Positions 52,553 to 61,632 of a stretch of DNA of 64,000 nucleotides are shown here, one piece after another. The stretch lies in NCBI GenBank assembly GCA_038751255.1, contig JBCDGN010000004.1, forward strand, positions 1 to 64,000, in the 5' to 3' direction. The position numbers and the translations under genes are program-made. The notes beneath the pieces are model-generated. The model worked only from the letters and a program-made list of their open reading frames with translations. It did no database searches and was not told the origin of the DNA. This DNA is from JANSYP01 sp038751255. Its GTDB lineage: Bacteria; Pseudomonadota; Alphaproteobacteria; Rhodobacterales; Rhodobacteraceae. Numbering within the stretch: position 1 is the first letter of the stretch; every line of letters begins with the position of its first letter.

Positions 52553-53062
52553 ATGGACGTCCAGCAGCTTAAGCCGTTGCTCATTCAAAGATTGCCGCGT
52601 TTGCGGCGGTTTGCCCGCACATTGACGGCACATGGTGCCGATGCAGATGACCTCGTTCAAGAGGCCTGTTTGCGCGCGATTGAGCGTGCGGCGATGCTAC
52701 GGCGCCAAGAGCAGTTGGACAGCTGGATGTTTTCCACGATGCGCAATATCTGGATCGATGAACAACGGCGCCGAACTGTTAGGACGGGCAGCGGTCTGGT
52801 CGACTCGCAAGAAACCGATGAGTTGCGCACTGTTGCCGATGCGGCAGACGCACTTGGCGCTCGTCAATTAACCGATCAGATCCTGGGCTTGCCAGACGGC
52901 TTGTCGTCGGTTTTGCTGCTCGTCACAGTTGAAGGGTACAGCTATCGCGAAACTGCTGACATTCTCAATATTCCCATTGGCACTGTCATGAGCCGGATGA
53001 GCCGTGCCCGCGGGATGATCGCCCAAGCCATCGGACATGACGGCAAGGGAGAGAGGTCATGA
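52553..53062 (+). CDS. ECF-type RNA polymerase sigma factor
   Basis: A 169-residue group IV sigma factor. Region 2: HGADADDLVQEACLRAIERA and LDSWMFSTMRNIWIDEQRRR. Region 4: LLVTVEGYSYRETADILNIP and GTVMSRMSRARGMI. TTAGGAG lies ahead of the start. Its stop overlaps the next gene, a membrane anti-sigma factor, by four bases, so signals from outside the membrane probably release it. Target promoters are unknown; the VPLPA-CTERM gene is a candidate. Confidence 0.92.
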   Translation: MDVQQLKPLLIQRLPRLRRFARTLTAHGADADDLVQEACLRAIERAAMLRRQEQLDSWMFSTMRNIWIDEQRRRTVRTGSGLVDSQETDELRTVADAADALGARQLTDQILGLPDGLSSVLLLVTVEGYSYRETADILNIPIGTVMSRMSRARGMIAQAIGHDGKGERS

Positions 53063-53874
53063 CGGCTGATCAAGACTTCGACGCGCAGTTGAGCGCCTAT
53101 CTGGACGGTGAATTGGAACCGGACGCCGCCCGCTTAATCGAACAAGACCCGCGCTTTGCTGATCGATTAAGCGCGTTTCAGGAGGGCGACGCGCTTGTGG
53201 CGACCCTATTCGCAGACGAGTTGAAAGAACCGGTCCCAGATTCCATTGTCGCTGCCATCGAGCAAGCAAACCGCAAGCCGGCGGGGATAGAACGTCAGGA
53301 CCCCGCCGGGACAACAAATATCGCTCAGTTTCAGGCTCAAAGGGCACCGAGGCGTCCCAGTTTTCTGCGCCAAGCCGCAAGCTTTCTGTTTGCCGCAGCG
53401 GTTGGTGCCGGCGCCGCCTGGATTTGGTTGCCCCCCAAAACCATTGAAACTGCGCCTGGCTGGATCGCTCAAGTCGCTGACTACCATCGCGTCTATGCCA
53501 ATGAGGTTCGGCATCGGGTCGAAGTGCCGGCTTCCGACATTGATCATATTCGCGCCTGGCTTGGGGAACGTGTCGGCGGTTTGGAAGTGCCAGACCTCTC
53601 GCCCGCGGGACTGGAGTTTGAAGGCGCCCGCCTGCTGGTTGCCAATGGTGCCCCGGTGGCGCAACTCGTTTATATCGATGCAGAAGACCGCATGTTTGCT
53701 CTGTGCGTCACCCCGCGTCCCGGCGCAGAGGACACTGTTGCGCAAAGTCGATCTTTCGATGATCTGACCGCGATCACGTGGCGCGCAAATGGGCAAGCCC
53801 TGGTGATGATTGGTCCGTCAGAGACGCCAGAATTGTCAGAAGCGGCACGCCTTTCGGGGGCGATCGACGCGTGA
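53059..53874 (+). CDS. Membrane anti-sigma factor
   Basis: A 271-residue partner of the ECF sigma. The N-terminal cytoplasmic segment (LSAYLDGELEPDAARLIEQD) resembles RsiW/ChrR-type anti-sigma domains but has no HxxxCxxC zinc motif. One membrane helix (about residues 103-123, SFLFAAAVGAGAAWIWL) leads to a 145-residue periplasmic domain (YHRVYANEVRHRVEVP, HIRAWLGERVG, VAQLVYID). Translationally coupled to the sigma gene. What it senses is unknown. Confidence 0.85.
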   Translation: MTADQDFDAQLSAYLDGELEPDAARLIEQDPRFADRLSAFQEGDALVATLFADELKEPVPDSIVAAIEQANRKPAGIERQDPAGTTNIAQFQAQRAPRRPSFLRQAASFLFAAAVGAGAAWIWLPPKTIETAPGWIAQVADYHRVYANEVRHRVEVPASDIDHIRAWLGERVGGLEVPDLSPAGLEFEGARLLVANGAPVAQLVYIDAEDRMFALCVTPRPGAEDTVAQSRSFDDLTAITWRANGQALVMIGPSETPELSEAARLSGAIDA

Positions 53875-53881
53875 TTGATGG

Positions 53882-54433
53882 TCATTCGATCTGGGAAATC
53901 TCTTCGATCTCTGGTTTTGGCAGCTGGTCGCGCATTTCTGTCACCGTCAGTCCAAGAACCGGGTGACGCCAATCGGGATCGACATGCGCCAAAGGAACCA
54001 AAACGAAGGCGCGTTCCTGCATGCGTGGGTGCGGTAGGATCAATTCCCCGGGCGCCTCCTCAGTAAGCCGATCCTGCGGTAAATCACGCCATTGCATGTA
54101 GATTTCGCGGCTTGGCAGAACCGAGCTTCCGTAAGCCAAAAGGTCTAAGTCCAATGTGCGAGAATCCCATCTTTTTTGGCGATCACGACCGAAGTCACGC
54201 TCCACCTCTTGGAGGATTTTGAGCAACTCCTTGGCCGTGCCTTCGAAGAAAACTTTTGCGGCTGCGTTAATAAAATTGGGACCTGATCCCGGCGGATAGG
54301 CCGGCGTCTCGAACAAAGGGCTCAAAGATTCGAATTTCAGCCCTTTGGCCCGCAAAGCCTCAACAGCGGCAAGAATGGTCGCTTCGGGCGCCCCTGCGCT
54401 GGACTTAAGGTTGGATCCAAATGAAACTAGCAT
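53882..54433 (-). CDS. folK: HPPK: 2-amino-4-hydroxy-6-hydroxymethyldihydropteridine diphosphokinase
   Basis: Folate pathway enzyme that pyrophosphorylates the pterin. FGSNLKSS, FVNAA-like PNFINAAAKV, ERDFGRDRQKRWDSRTLDLDLL and LPHPRMQERAFVLVPLA are the conserved motifs (with the Asp pair DLDL). 183 residues. Convergent with the anti-sigma gene, 7 bases away. Confidence 0.94.
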   Translation of the reverse strand: MLVSFGSNLKSSAGAPEATILAAVEALRAKGLKFESLSPLFETPAYPPGSGPNFINAAAKVFFEGTAKELLKILQEVERDFGRDRQKRWDSRTLDLDLLAYGSSVLPSREIYMQWRDLPQDRLTEEAPGELILPHPRMQERAFVLVPLAHVDPDWRHPVLGLTVTEMRDQLPKPEIEEISQIE

Positions 54434-54559
54434 CGGCTTCGTAAAACTGTCATTGTACTCTTGTGGCCCATCGAATTTTCCGGTGTGTCACCCTGCGATG
54501 GTCTATGCCCACCAGCAAATCAATAGGGTCAGCCAACGCGATTAATGAAAGGATCTTTT

Positions 54560-55153
54560 ATGTTCTACCGTGATGAGCGTTTGGCGCTGTTCATTGATGG
54601 CTCCAACCTCTATGCCGCGGCGAAGGCGTTGTCATTCGACATCGACTACAAGCTGCTTCGACAGGAATTCATGCGCCGAGGAAAACTCCTGCGCGCATTC
54701 TACTACACCGCTCTTCTAGAAAACGACGAGTATTCGCCCATACGACCTTTGGTGGACTGGCTACACTACAACGGCTTCACCATGGTCACAAAACCGGCGA
54801 AAGAATACATTGACAGCCAAGGCCGCCGGAAGGTGAAAGGCAACATGGACATCGAATTGACAGTCGATGCCATGGAGCTAGCGCCTTTCATCGATCATGT
54901 CGTGTTGTTTTCCGGAGACGGTGATTTCAGACCGCTGATCGCAAGCCTGCAACGCAAAGGCGTGCGCGTTTCGGTGGTGTCCACGATCCGGTCGCAACCC
55001 CCAATGATCTCAGACGAACTGCGTCGTCAGGCTGACAACTTTATCGAGCTTGATGAGCTGAAAGATGTCATTGGCCGCCCACCTCGCGAAATGAGCGAAG
55101 GCCAGTTTGACCGTCGGATGGCCCCTGAAGAAATGGTTGAATCCGAGACTTAA
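54560..55153 (+). CDS. NYN-domain (LabA/DUF88-like) protein
   Basis: About 197 residues with a PIN-like NYN fold. LALFIDGSNLYAAAK gives the first Asp, KGNMDIELTVDAMEL the second, and VVLFSGDGDFRPLI the third acidic cluster, so the metal site looks intact. Members are predicted or proven RNases. The start is ATG 54560 with AAAGGA ahead. Divergent from folK. Confidence 0.88.
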   Translation: MFYRDERLALFIDGSNLYAAAKALSFDIDYKLLRQEFMRRGKLLRAFYYTALLENDEYSPIRPLVDWLHYNGFTMVTKPAKEYIDSQGRRKVKGNMDIELTVDAMELAPFIDHVVLFSGDGDFRPLIASLQRKGVRVSVVSTIRSQPPMISDELRRQADNFIELDELKDVIGRPPREMSEGQFDRRMAPEEMVESET

Positions 55154-55342
55154 GTTGCTTTTGACCTCTCCGAGGCGCGGGCGGAGCATGCGCCCCGTGT
55201 CCTCGTCGAGGGAAGCAAGGGCACCAACGCCACCGAAACCGGCCTATTGCTCTTTGCCTGCCTATCGACAGGCGGGTTTATCGCTTTGGCTGGACCAGAG
55301 CCGGACGACGTCTTAGGTTGTGCGCGAGAGGAAACCGCGCCG

Positions 55343-56302
55343 ATGTCTCAGACCGCAAAACCCCCGTTGACAATCCGTCTCGCCGCGCCGCGTGGGTTCT
55401 GTGCCGGCGTGGACAGGGCCATCAAAATCGTGGAGATGGCTTTGGAAAAATGGGGGGCACCGGTCTACGTCCGCCACGAGATCGTCCATAATCGCTATGT
55501 GGTTGATGGCTTGCGTGCAAAAGGTGCGGTCTTTGTCGAAGAATTGGACGAATGCCCAGGCGATCGACCGGTGATTTTTTCTGCCCACGGCGTGCCCAAA
55601 GCCGTGCCTGCAGAGGCGGCGAAGCGCGAAATGCTTTATGTTGATGCGACCTGCCCGTTGGTCTCGAAAGTTCATATCGAGGCCGGGCGCCACCACGATC
55701 GAGGTTTGCAGATCATCATGATCGGTCATGCGGGCCATCCAGAGACCGTTGGCACGATGGGACAATTGCCACAAGGCGAAGTGCTTTTGGTGGAAACGGT
55801 CGAGGACGTGAGCAATGTTGCCCCGCGCGACCCCAGCAAATTGGCGTTTGTCACACAAACAACGCTTTCGGTCGATGACACCATTGAGATCGTGGCCGCG
55901 TTGCAATCCCGTTTCCCAGGCATTGTCGGCCCCCACAAGGAAGATATCTGCTACGCCACCACGAACCGCCAAGAAGCCGTGAAAGCTCTGGCTCCTGGCG
56001 CGGATGCATTGTTGGTGGTTGGGGCACCCAACTCCTCAAACTCCAAGCGCTTGGTGGATGTCGGGCGGAAGGCTGGCTGCGCGTACGCTCAATTGGTCCA
56101 ACGCGCCACCGATATCGATTGGCGCGCGCTTGAGGGCGCTCGGATCATCGGCGTGACTGCAGGGGCCTCAGCGCCCGAGGTTTTGATCGATGAAGTGATC
56201 GACGGGTTTCGAGATCGTTTCGCCGTGACAGTTGAATTGATCGAAACCGCGAAGGAAGATGTCGAGTTTAAAGTGCCGCGCGTTTTGCGTCAGCCAGCCT
56301 GA
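55343..56302 (+). CDS. ispH: 4-hydroxy-3-methylbut-2-enyl diphosphate reductase
   Basis: Last enzyme of the non-mevalonate isoprenoid pathway, with a [4Fe-4S] cluster. The three cluster cysteines are in RGFCAGV, DATCPLVSK and EDICYATTNRQ. VRHEIVHNRYVV, FSAHGVP and the catalytic TTLSVDDT segment are present. 319 residues. I set the start at ATG 55343, after GAGAGGA; the longer frame from 55247 has no family match. The 189 bases between the NYN gene and ispH hold nothing I recognise. Confidence 0.96.
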   Translation: MSQTAKPPLTIRLAAPRGFCAGVDRAIKIVEMALEKWGAPVYVRHEIVHNRYVVDGLRAKGAVFVEELDECPGDRPVIFSAHGVPKAVPAEAAKREMLYVDATCPLVSKVHIEAGRHHDRGLQIIMIGHAGHPETVGTMGQLPQGEVLLVETVEDVSNVAPRDPSKLAFVTQTTLSVDDTIEIVAALQSRFPGIVGPHKEDICYATTNRQEAVKALAPGADALLVVGAPNSSNSKRLVDVGRKAGCAYAQLVQRATDIDWRALEGARIIGVTAGASAPEVLIDEVIDGFRDRFAVTVELIETAKEDVEFKVPRVLRQPA

Positions 56303-56322
56303 GCCGTAAGAGAGGACGCGAC

Positions 56323-56934
56323 ATGTCGCTTCAATTTCTCATCACCGCATTGGTGGTGGTTCTCGCCCCAGGCACAGGGGTGGTCTACACTCTGGCCATA
56401 GCGCTCGGCCAGGGCCGCAAAGCAGCCACCGCCGCTGCTTTTGGCTGCACAGTGGGGATCTTGCCACATCTCTTGGCGGCGATCCTTGGGGTTGCGGCTT
56501 TGCTCCATACCAGCGCGTTGCTTTTCCAGATCGTGAAATTCGCGGGCGTGGCCTATCTGCTTTATCTAGGATGGAGCGCGTTGCGGGAAGATGGCGCGCT
56601 TTCACTACGGCCCGACCGCCGGCAAGAACGGTATTGGATCGTCGCACGCCGCGGTGCCCTGATAAATATTCTCAATCCGAAGCTTTCGATCTTCTTTCTA
56701 GCCCTGCTGCCGCCTTTTTTATCAGGCGATCCGACGACGGCGAGCCTCGAGATGATCTTGCTGGGGGCGGTCTTCATGGCGATGACCTTTGTGGTGTTTC
56801 TGGGCTATGGCTTTTTTGCTGCGGAACTTCGCGAACGGCTTTTTTCAAGCCAATCGGCACTGCGCTGGATGAACCGTGGCATCGCGGCTGTGTTTGGCGG
56901 TCTTGCAGCGCGGCTCGCGGTTGAAAGAGCCTGA
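56323..56934 (+). CDS. LysE-family translocator
   Basis: Inner-membrane exporter of the LysE/RhtB family, 203 residues with about six helices. FLITALVVVLAPGTGVVYTLA, YLLYLGWSALRED and the NPKLSIFFLALLPPFL motif are typical. Exports amino acids such as lysine, homoserine or leucine in other bacteria; substrate unknown. Confidence 0.9.
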   Translation: MSLQFLITALVVVLAPGTGVVYTLAIALGQGRKAATAAAFGCTVGILPHLLAAILGVAALLHTSALLFQIVKFAGVAYLLYLGWSALREDGALSLRPDRRQERYWIVARRGALINILNPKLSIFFLALLPPFLSGDPTTASLEMILLGAVFMAMTFVVFLGYGFFAAELRERLFSSQSALRWMNRGIAAVFGGLAARLAVERA

Positions 56935-56941
56935 CCGCACG

Positions 56942-57418
56942 ATGAAAGACACCCGTACGGACCCGTCTACCGAAGTGCCCCACTCTGCGTTGATCCTCGG
57001 TCTTCTTGGGGTCATCCCTTTTGGCTGGGGGGCGTTGACCGAAATCGTGCCAGCCTTGTTCCTGTTTGGGCAAACCTGGCTCGGCCCTCGCTTTGTAGGC
57101 CAGTATATTCAGCTGTTCTACGGGGCGATCATTCTGGCGTTTATGTCCGGTGTTCTCTGGGGGTTTGCGACAAAAGCCACCGGACGCACTGCGACACTGG
57201 GCTATGGATTGAGTGTCCTACCTGCGCTATGGGCGTTTTTCTTCACTGGGGGTGGCGCGGACCGCGCGGCATGGTTTTTGATCACCGGTTACCTTGGACT
57301 GCTTGCGCTTGATTATTGGTTTTGGCGGCTGGGCCTTGCGCCGCCTTGGTGGATGCAATTGCGCAACCTCTTGACGCTGTTGGTCGTCGCCTGCTTGACG
57401 CTTGGCATCCTGTTTTAA
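56942..57418 (+). CDS. DUF3429 membrane protein
   Basis: About 158 residues with five predicted helices. LLGVIPFGWGAL, YGAIILAFMSGVLWGFA and LDYWFWRLGLAPPWWMQLRNLLT fit DUF3429. Function unknown. The start is ATG 56942, eight bases after the lysE stop. Confidence 0.85.
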   Translation: MKDTRTDPSTEVPHSALILGLLGVIPFGWGALTEIVPALFLFGQTWLGPRFVGQYIQLFYGAIILAFMSGVLWGFATKATGRTATLGYGLSVLPALWAFFFTGGGADRAAWFLITGYLGLLALDYWFWRLGLAPPWWMQLRNLLTLLVVACLTLGILF

Positions 57419-57438
57419 GGTGAGGGCCCCCTGGCGCG

Positions 57439-57894
57439 ATGGCTGAACTCTTTGCCTATACCGATGGGGCCTGTTCCGGCAATCCTGGCCCGGGCGGCTG
57501 GGGAGCGCTCCTCATCGCCCGCGACGGAGACACCGTGCTGCGCGAACGCGAACTTTTTGGTGGTGAGGCCGCTACCACGAACAACCGTATGGAACTGCTG
57601 GCAGCCATTTCCGCACTGGAAGCCCTGGAGCGCCCCGCGAGACTGACGCTGATCACTGACAGCGCCTATGTCAAAGATGGGATCACCAAATGGCTGGCCG
57701 GTTGGAAACGCAATGGGTGGAAAACCGCGGCGAAGAAGCCGGTCAAAAACGATGATCTTTGGCGACGCCTAGATTCGGCCCAAGCGCGCCATGAGGTCCG
57801 TTGGGAGTGGGTCAAGGGCCATGCGGGCCACCCTGAGAACGAACGCGCCGATGCTTTAGCGCGGGCTGGCATGGCCCCATACAAGGCGGCGTAA
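57439..57894 (+). CDS. rnhA: Ribonuclease HI
   Basis: Degrades RNA in RNA-DNA hybrids. The four catalytic carboxylates appear: Asp in YTDGACSGNPG, Glu in NNRMELLA, Asp in TDSAYVKDGI, Asp in NERADALA, with the His of VKGHAGH. 151 residues. Confidence 0.96.
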   Translation: MAELFAYTDGACSGNPGPGGWGALLIARDGDTVLRERELFGGEAATTNNRMELLAAISALEALERPARLTLITDSAYVKDGITKWLAGWKRNGWKTAAKKPVKNDDLWRRLDSAQARHEVRWEWVKGHAGHPENERADALARAGMAPYKAA

Positions 57895-57913
57895 ACCCCA
57901 ATCGGATTTGGTC

Positions 57914-58813
57914 TTAGTCAAGCTTTTCGGGCATTTTAAAGCCCCGAAGAAAGCTCTCTGCGTCAACCGGTTTGCCGCCCTGGCGTTGTGCTCGGGTGAT
58001 TTGCACCGCGCCAGTGCCACAGGCGATACGTAGTCCGCCGAGATGAGCGCCGGGCGACCCAGTGCCCTCGCTGAGCGTTGCGCCAAGCAGTTTTATCCGC
58101 TGACCGGCGGCTTCGCACCAAGCCCCTGGGAACGGTGACAGGCCCCGGATAAGGCGGTCGATCTCAACCGCGGGGCGCATCCAATCTACCCGCGCCTCAG
58201 ATTTGTCGATTTTCTGCGCATAGAGGACACCTTCTTCCGGCTGGGGATCTGGGGGGAGAAGATCGAGTTGTGGCAGTGCCTGCGCGATCATCTCTGCGCC
58301 CAATGCTGAAAGACGGTCATGAAGCTCTGCTGCAGTCTCGGAGGACCCGATTGGGATGGCACGGCGAAGAAGGACTTGGCCTGTGTCAAGCCCTGCGTCC
58401 ATCTGCATGATACAAATCCCGGTCTCGGTATCGCCCGCCATAATCGCCCGTTGGATCGGCGCGGCCCCACGCCAGCGCGGCAGCAGCGAGGCATGGATAT
58501 TGAGACAGCCCCGCTCAGGCGCATCAAGCACCGCTTGGGGCAAAATCAGCCCATAGGCGACCACAACGGCGATATCGGCCGAAAGCTCAACAAATTCCGC
58601 CTGAGCCGCAGGGTCTCGAAGGGACAGCGGATGGCGAACCGGCAAGGAAAGTGCCTCGGCGCGCGTTTGCACCGGGCTGGGCCGGGGTTTCTTGCCCCGT
58701 CCTGCGGGTCGGGGAGGCTGACAATAGACCGCGGCAACCTCATGACCTGCTGTGACCAGCGCATCTAAAACCGGCACCGAGAAATCTGGCGTTCCCATAA
58801 AAACGATCCGCAT
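57914..58813 (-). CDS. fmt: Methionyl-tRNA formyltransferase
   Basis: Formylates initiator Met-tRNA. FMGTPDFSVPVLDAL, LNIHASLLPRWRGAAPIQRAI (catalytic Asn/His region) and DTGQVLLRRAIPI are conserved. 299 residues, with an OB-like C-terminus. Downstream of two deformylase genes in the same direction, with a 109-base gap. Confidence 0.95.
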   Translation of the reverse strand: MRIVFMGTPDFSVPVLDALVTAGHEVAAVYCQPPRPAGRGKKPRPSPVQTRAEALSLPVRHPLSLRDPAAQAEFVELSADIAVVVAYGLILPQAVLDAPERGCLNIHASLLPRWRGAAPIQRAIMAGDTETGICIMQMDAGLDTGQVLLRRAIPIGSSETAAELHDRLSALGAEMIAQALPQLDLLPPDPQPEEGVLYAQKIDKSEARVDWMRPAVEIDRLIRGLSPFPGAWCEAAGQRIKLLGATLSEGTGSPGAHLGGLRIACGTGAVQITRAQRQGGKPVDAESFLRGFKMPEKLD

Positions 58814-58922
58814 GGTGCCTTACTTATCACCTCTCACAAGGGGCGCTCCCGCCCGTCACTGCCCCTGGCGGGGCGTTCCCGTTGGGCCGCGCAGCGCTGA
58901 TGCGCTGCGGTCCAGCCCAGGC

Positions 58923-59426
58923 TCAGCCCTTTCGCAGCTTTTGGTAGCGTTTCAAGAGCATCTGACGCCGCGTGCGGCTGAGCCGGTCGAGATAGATCCG
59001 CCCATCAAGATGGTCGAGTTGATGCTGCACACTTGTGGCCCACAGACCATCGAACTGTCGTTCGGTTTCATGCCCAGTCTCATCGACATATCGCAGCGTC
59101 ACTTGCGCCGGTCGCGCAACGGTGGCCGAAAGACCGGGAAGATTTGGCGAGGCTTCTTCGTGATGATTTAAGGCCTCTGACGCCGAGATCAGCTCAGGGT
59201 TCGCCAAACGGATCGGTACCTCGCGCCCTTCAGACGCATCGACCACCGCAAGGCGTACCATCACCCCGATTTGCGGCGCAGCGAGCCCAACACCGCCCGG
59301 CATCGTCCGCATTGTGTCGATCATATCCCTCCAGATCGCGCGGATCTCGTCAGTCACCTCTGCCACCGGCGCGCAGACGGTTTTGAGCCGCCGGTCCGGC
59401 CAAGGAATAAAGGGACGTATCGTCAA
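58923..59426 (-). CDS. Peptide-deformylase-like protein lacking metal-site residues
   Basis: A 167-residue def paralogue. Motif 1 is near normal (GVGLAAPQIG). Motif 2, EGCLS in active enzymes, is replaced by EASPNLPG, so the metal-binding Cys is gone. Motif 3 is QHQLDHLDG instead of QHEIDHLDG: the catalytic Glu has become Gln, although the two His ligands remain. It is thus probably not an active deformylase. Overlaps the intact def by four bases and lies 109 bases ahead of fmt. A ribosome-binding or regulatory role is possible. Confidence 0.85.
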   Translation of the reverse strand: MTIRPFIPWPDRRLKTVCAPVAEVTDEIRAIWRDMIDTMRTMPGGVGLAAPQIGVMVRLAVVDASEGREVPIRLANPELISASEALNHHEEASPNLPGLSATVARPAQVTLRYVDETGHETERQFDGLWATSVQHQLDHLDGRIYLDRLSRTRRQMLLKRYQKLRKG

Positions 59427-59950
59427 GCGGCGCCGCGAGCCTTGTCACGTTTCAGTTTGGTCATTTTCCGTGTGATCAATTGCCGCTTCAAAGGTGAAAG
59501 ATAGTCGATGAAAAGCTTGCCATCGAGATGGTCAATCTCATGCTGCGCACATGTGGCCCAGAGATCATCGAATTCCTGGGTTTGTTCGTGACCATCCCGA
59601 TCGATCCAGCGCACTTCCACCTGTTTCGGACGTGTCACATCGGCGAAAACCTCAGGGATCGACAAGCATCCTTCTTCATAGACATTGGTTTCGTCCGAGC
59701 TGGCGATAATTTCGGGATTGAAAAGTGCCATCGGCTGCGGTGCGGCCCCTTCCTCTTTGATACAATCCATCACGAAGAGCCGTGTGTTCACGCCGACCTG
59801 TGGCGCCGCGAGCCCAATGCCTGGCGCGTCATACATTGTTGACAACATATCATCGGCCAATGCGCGCAATTCGTCAGAGATATCGGCCACCGGCTCAGAG
59901 ATCTTCTTAAGCCGAGGATCGGGATGGATGAGGATCGGTCGCACAGTCAT
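59423..59950 (-). CDS. def: Peptide deformylase
   Basis: Removes the N-formyl group from nascent proteins. All three motifs are intact: GIGLAAPQVG, EEGCLSIPE (Cys metal ligand) and QHEIDHLDGKL (catalytic Glu and two His). The start is ATG 59950 (MTVRPILIHPDPRL) after a GGGGGGA site; about 175 residues. First in the def, def-like, fmt row. Confidence 0.96.
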   Translation of the reverse strand: MTVRPILIHPDPRLKKISEPVADISDELRALADDMLSTMYDAPGIGLAAPQVGVNTRLFVMDCIKEEGAAPQPMALFNPEIIASSDETNVYEEGCLSIPEVFADVTRPKQVEVRWIDRDGHEQTQEFDDLWATCAQHEIDHLDGKLFIDYLSPLKRQLITRKMTKLKRDKARGAA

Positions 59951-60045
59951 TCCCCCCATCTAGGCGAGCCGCGCCGCTTGCGCAATCGGGCTTGCAGCCA
60001 GCCTCTGGTCAGATAGCCTCTGACAGGGCTAATCAGGAGCGTTCC

Positions 60046-61242
60046 ATGACAAGCGACACCGGCCACGATCCTCGTTTCGATGAAATTGTCGACCGGCGCG
60101 GGACCAACAGCAGCAAATGGGACGGGATGGAGGCGCTGTTTGGGGTCTCACCCGACGATGGTCTGTCGATGTGGGTGGCAGACAAGGATTTTCGTGCACC
60201 GGAAACGATCCGCAAAGCTCTCGCAGACTATGCGGCGAGTGGCGTCTATGGCTACGCCCATAGCGACCAAGCTTTGCGAGAGGCCACGGCGTGGTGGATG
60301 CAGCAGCGCCATGGTTGGACGATCGATCCAAAACATGTGCTATCAGCCAATGGAATGGTCAATGCCATCGCGCTTGCCATCGATGCCTTCAGCGAGCCCG
60401 GCGATGGTGTGGTGATCTTCACGCCAGTTTATCACGCGTTTCGACGGGTAATCCTCGCGTCTGAGCGCGACGTGATCGACTGCCCGATGCGGATCGAAGA
60501 CGGTCGACATGTGATGGATTTTGAGGCTTATAATCATCTCATCCCTGCTCATACGCGCCTTTTGATCTTGTGCTCACCGCACAATCCAGGCGGACAGGTG
60601 TGGCGACCAGATGAATTGCGCGCCCTTGCCGCCTTCGCCGCCCGTCATAACTTGATCATTCTTTCCGATGAAATTCATCACGACCTCGTTTATTCAGGCC
60701 AAACACATACGCCGCTGCCACTGGCCGCGCCGGATGTGCTGGACCGGCTGATCATGCTGACCGCAACGACCAAAACCTTCAACATTGCGGGCGCTCACAT
60801 CGCCCAAGCGATCATCCCAGATGAGGCCTTAAGGCGCCGGTTCGACCAACGGCGCATTGGCTTAGCGACAAAACCGGGGGCGTTGAGCCTGTTGGTCGCC
60901 GAAGCCGCCTATAGCCCCGAATGCGCGGAATGGGTCGATGGGTTGATGGACTATCTTGACGGAAACCGGCAGCTGTTTGACGATGGGCTCAATGCGATCC
61001 CAGGCGTGCGGTCCATGCCCTTAGAGGCAACCTATTTGTCTTGGGTGGATTTCACCGATACTGGCATGGACAGGGCAGAGTTGACGCGCAGAGTGCGAGA
61101 ACAGGCCCGGATCGCGGCCAGTCCGGGCGAGTCTTTTGGAACGCAATCCGAAACCTGGCTGCGATTTAATATCGGGATGCCACGGGCGCATATTGTAGAG
61201 GCTATCGCGCGGCTTCAGTCGGCTTTCTCTGACCTTCAATAG
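60046..61242 (+). CDS. PatB/MalY-type PLP-dependent C-S lyase/aminotransferase
   Basis: Fold type I PLP enzyme of about 398 residues. MWVADKDFRAPE and YGYAHS at the N-terminus, LCSPHNPGGQVW, SDEIHHDLVY and the PLP Lys in TTKTFNIAG are the typical motifs. Relatives cleave cystathionine and other C-S bonds. The start is ATG 60046 (AGGAGCGTTCC ahead). Divergent from def. The next gene, arsR, begins 47 bases later. Confidence 0.9.
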   Translation: MTSDTGHDPRFDEIVDRRGTNSSKWDGMEALFGVSPDDGLSMWVADKDFRAPETIRKALADYAASGVYGYAHSDQALREATAWWMQQRHGWTIDPKHVLSANGMVNAIALAIDAFSEPGDGVVIFTPVYHAFRRVILASERDVIDCPMRIEDGRHVMDFEAYNHLIPAHTRLLILCSPHNPGGQVWRPDELRALAAFAARHNLIILSDEIHHDLVYSGQTHTPLPLAAPDVLDRLIMLTATTKTFNIAGAHIAQAIIPDEALRRRFDQRRIGLATKPGALSLLVAEAAYSPECAEWVDGLMDYLDGNRQLFDDGLNAIPGVRSMPLEATYLSWVDFTDTGMDRAELTRRVREQARIAASPGESFGTQSETWLRFNIGMPRAHIVEAIARLQSAFSDLQ

Positions 61243-61258
61243 GGCAAAGGTTTCTTTG

Positions 61259-61292
61259 CATAATTCATAAATTCATGTATTCATGAATTATG
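61259..61292. promoter_or_regulatory. Operator-like inverted repeat over the arsR start
   Basis: CATAATTCAT (61259-61268) and ATGAATTATG (61283-61292) form a perfect 10-bp inverted repeat with a 14-base spacer; the right arm contains the arsR start codon. Within it ATTCAT recurs three times at an exact 8-base step (61263, 61271, 61279). This is the kind of site ArsR-family repressors bind. The arsR start has no visible ribosome binding site, so the transcript may be leaderless or nearly so. Confidence 0.6.
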
Positions 61293-61622
61293 GAATCTGA
61301 TCAAGCAATCGCCGCATTTTCCGCCCTCAGCCAAGCCACCCGGTTGGACATTCTTCGCTATCTTGTCGCCGCCGAACCGGCGGGCGCAAGACCTGGGGAA
61401 CTCAGCCGAGATCTAGAGTTGCGTCCCAATACGCTCTCGGCAAATCTCACGATCCTGCTCAACGCAGGGCTAGTGTGCCGCCGCCGAGATGGGCGGGATG
61501 TGATCTACACCGCCAACGCCAAGGGGTTGAAAGCGCTGATCAGTTTCCTGCTCCAAGACTGCTGTGGTGGTCGCCCCGAGCTTTGCCAACCCGCGATCGA
61601 TGCCGTCGCGATCGCAAGCTGA
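61290..61622 (+). CDS. arsR: ArsR-family metalloregulator
   Basis: A 110-residue winged-helix repressor. LSQATRLDILRYL and ELRPNTLSANLTILLNAGLV give the HTH. Near the C-terminus are Cys91, Cys92 and Cys99 (QDCCGGRPELCQ), arranged like the As(III)-binding triad in some ArsR proteins. So it should sense arsenite or antimonite and release the operator above. Followed by arsC 10 bases later. Confidence 0.88.
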   Translation: MESDQAIAAFSALSQATRLDILRYLVAAEPAGARPGELSRDLELRPNTLSANLTILLNAGLVCRRRDGRDVIYTANAKGLKALISFLLQDCCGGRPELCQPAIDAVAIAS

Positions 61623-61632
61623 GGAAGAGGAC

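Noticed and set aside
61263..61284. ATTCAT triple repeat as a tandem repeat family
   Set aside because: Only three short units lie within the arsR operator; it is better explained as part of that site.
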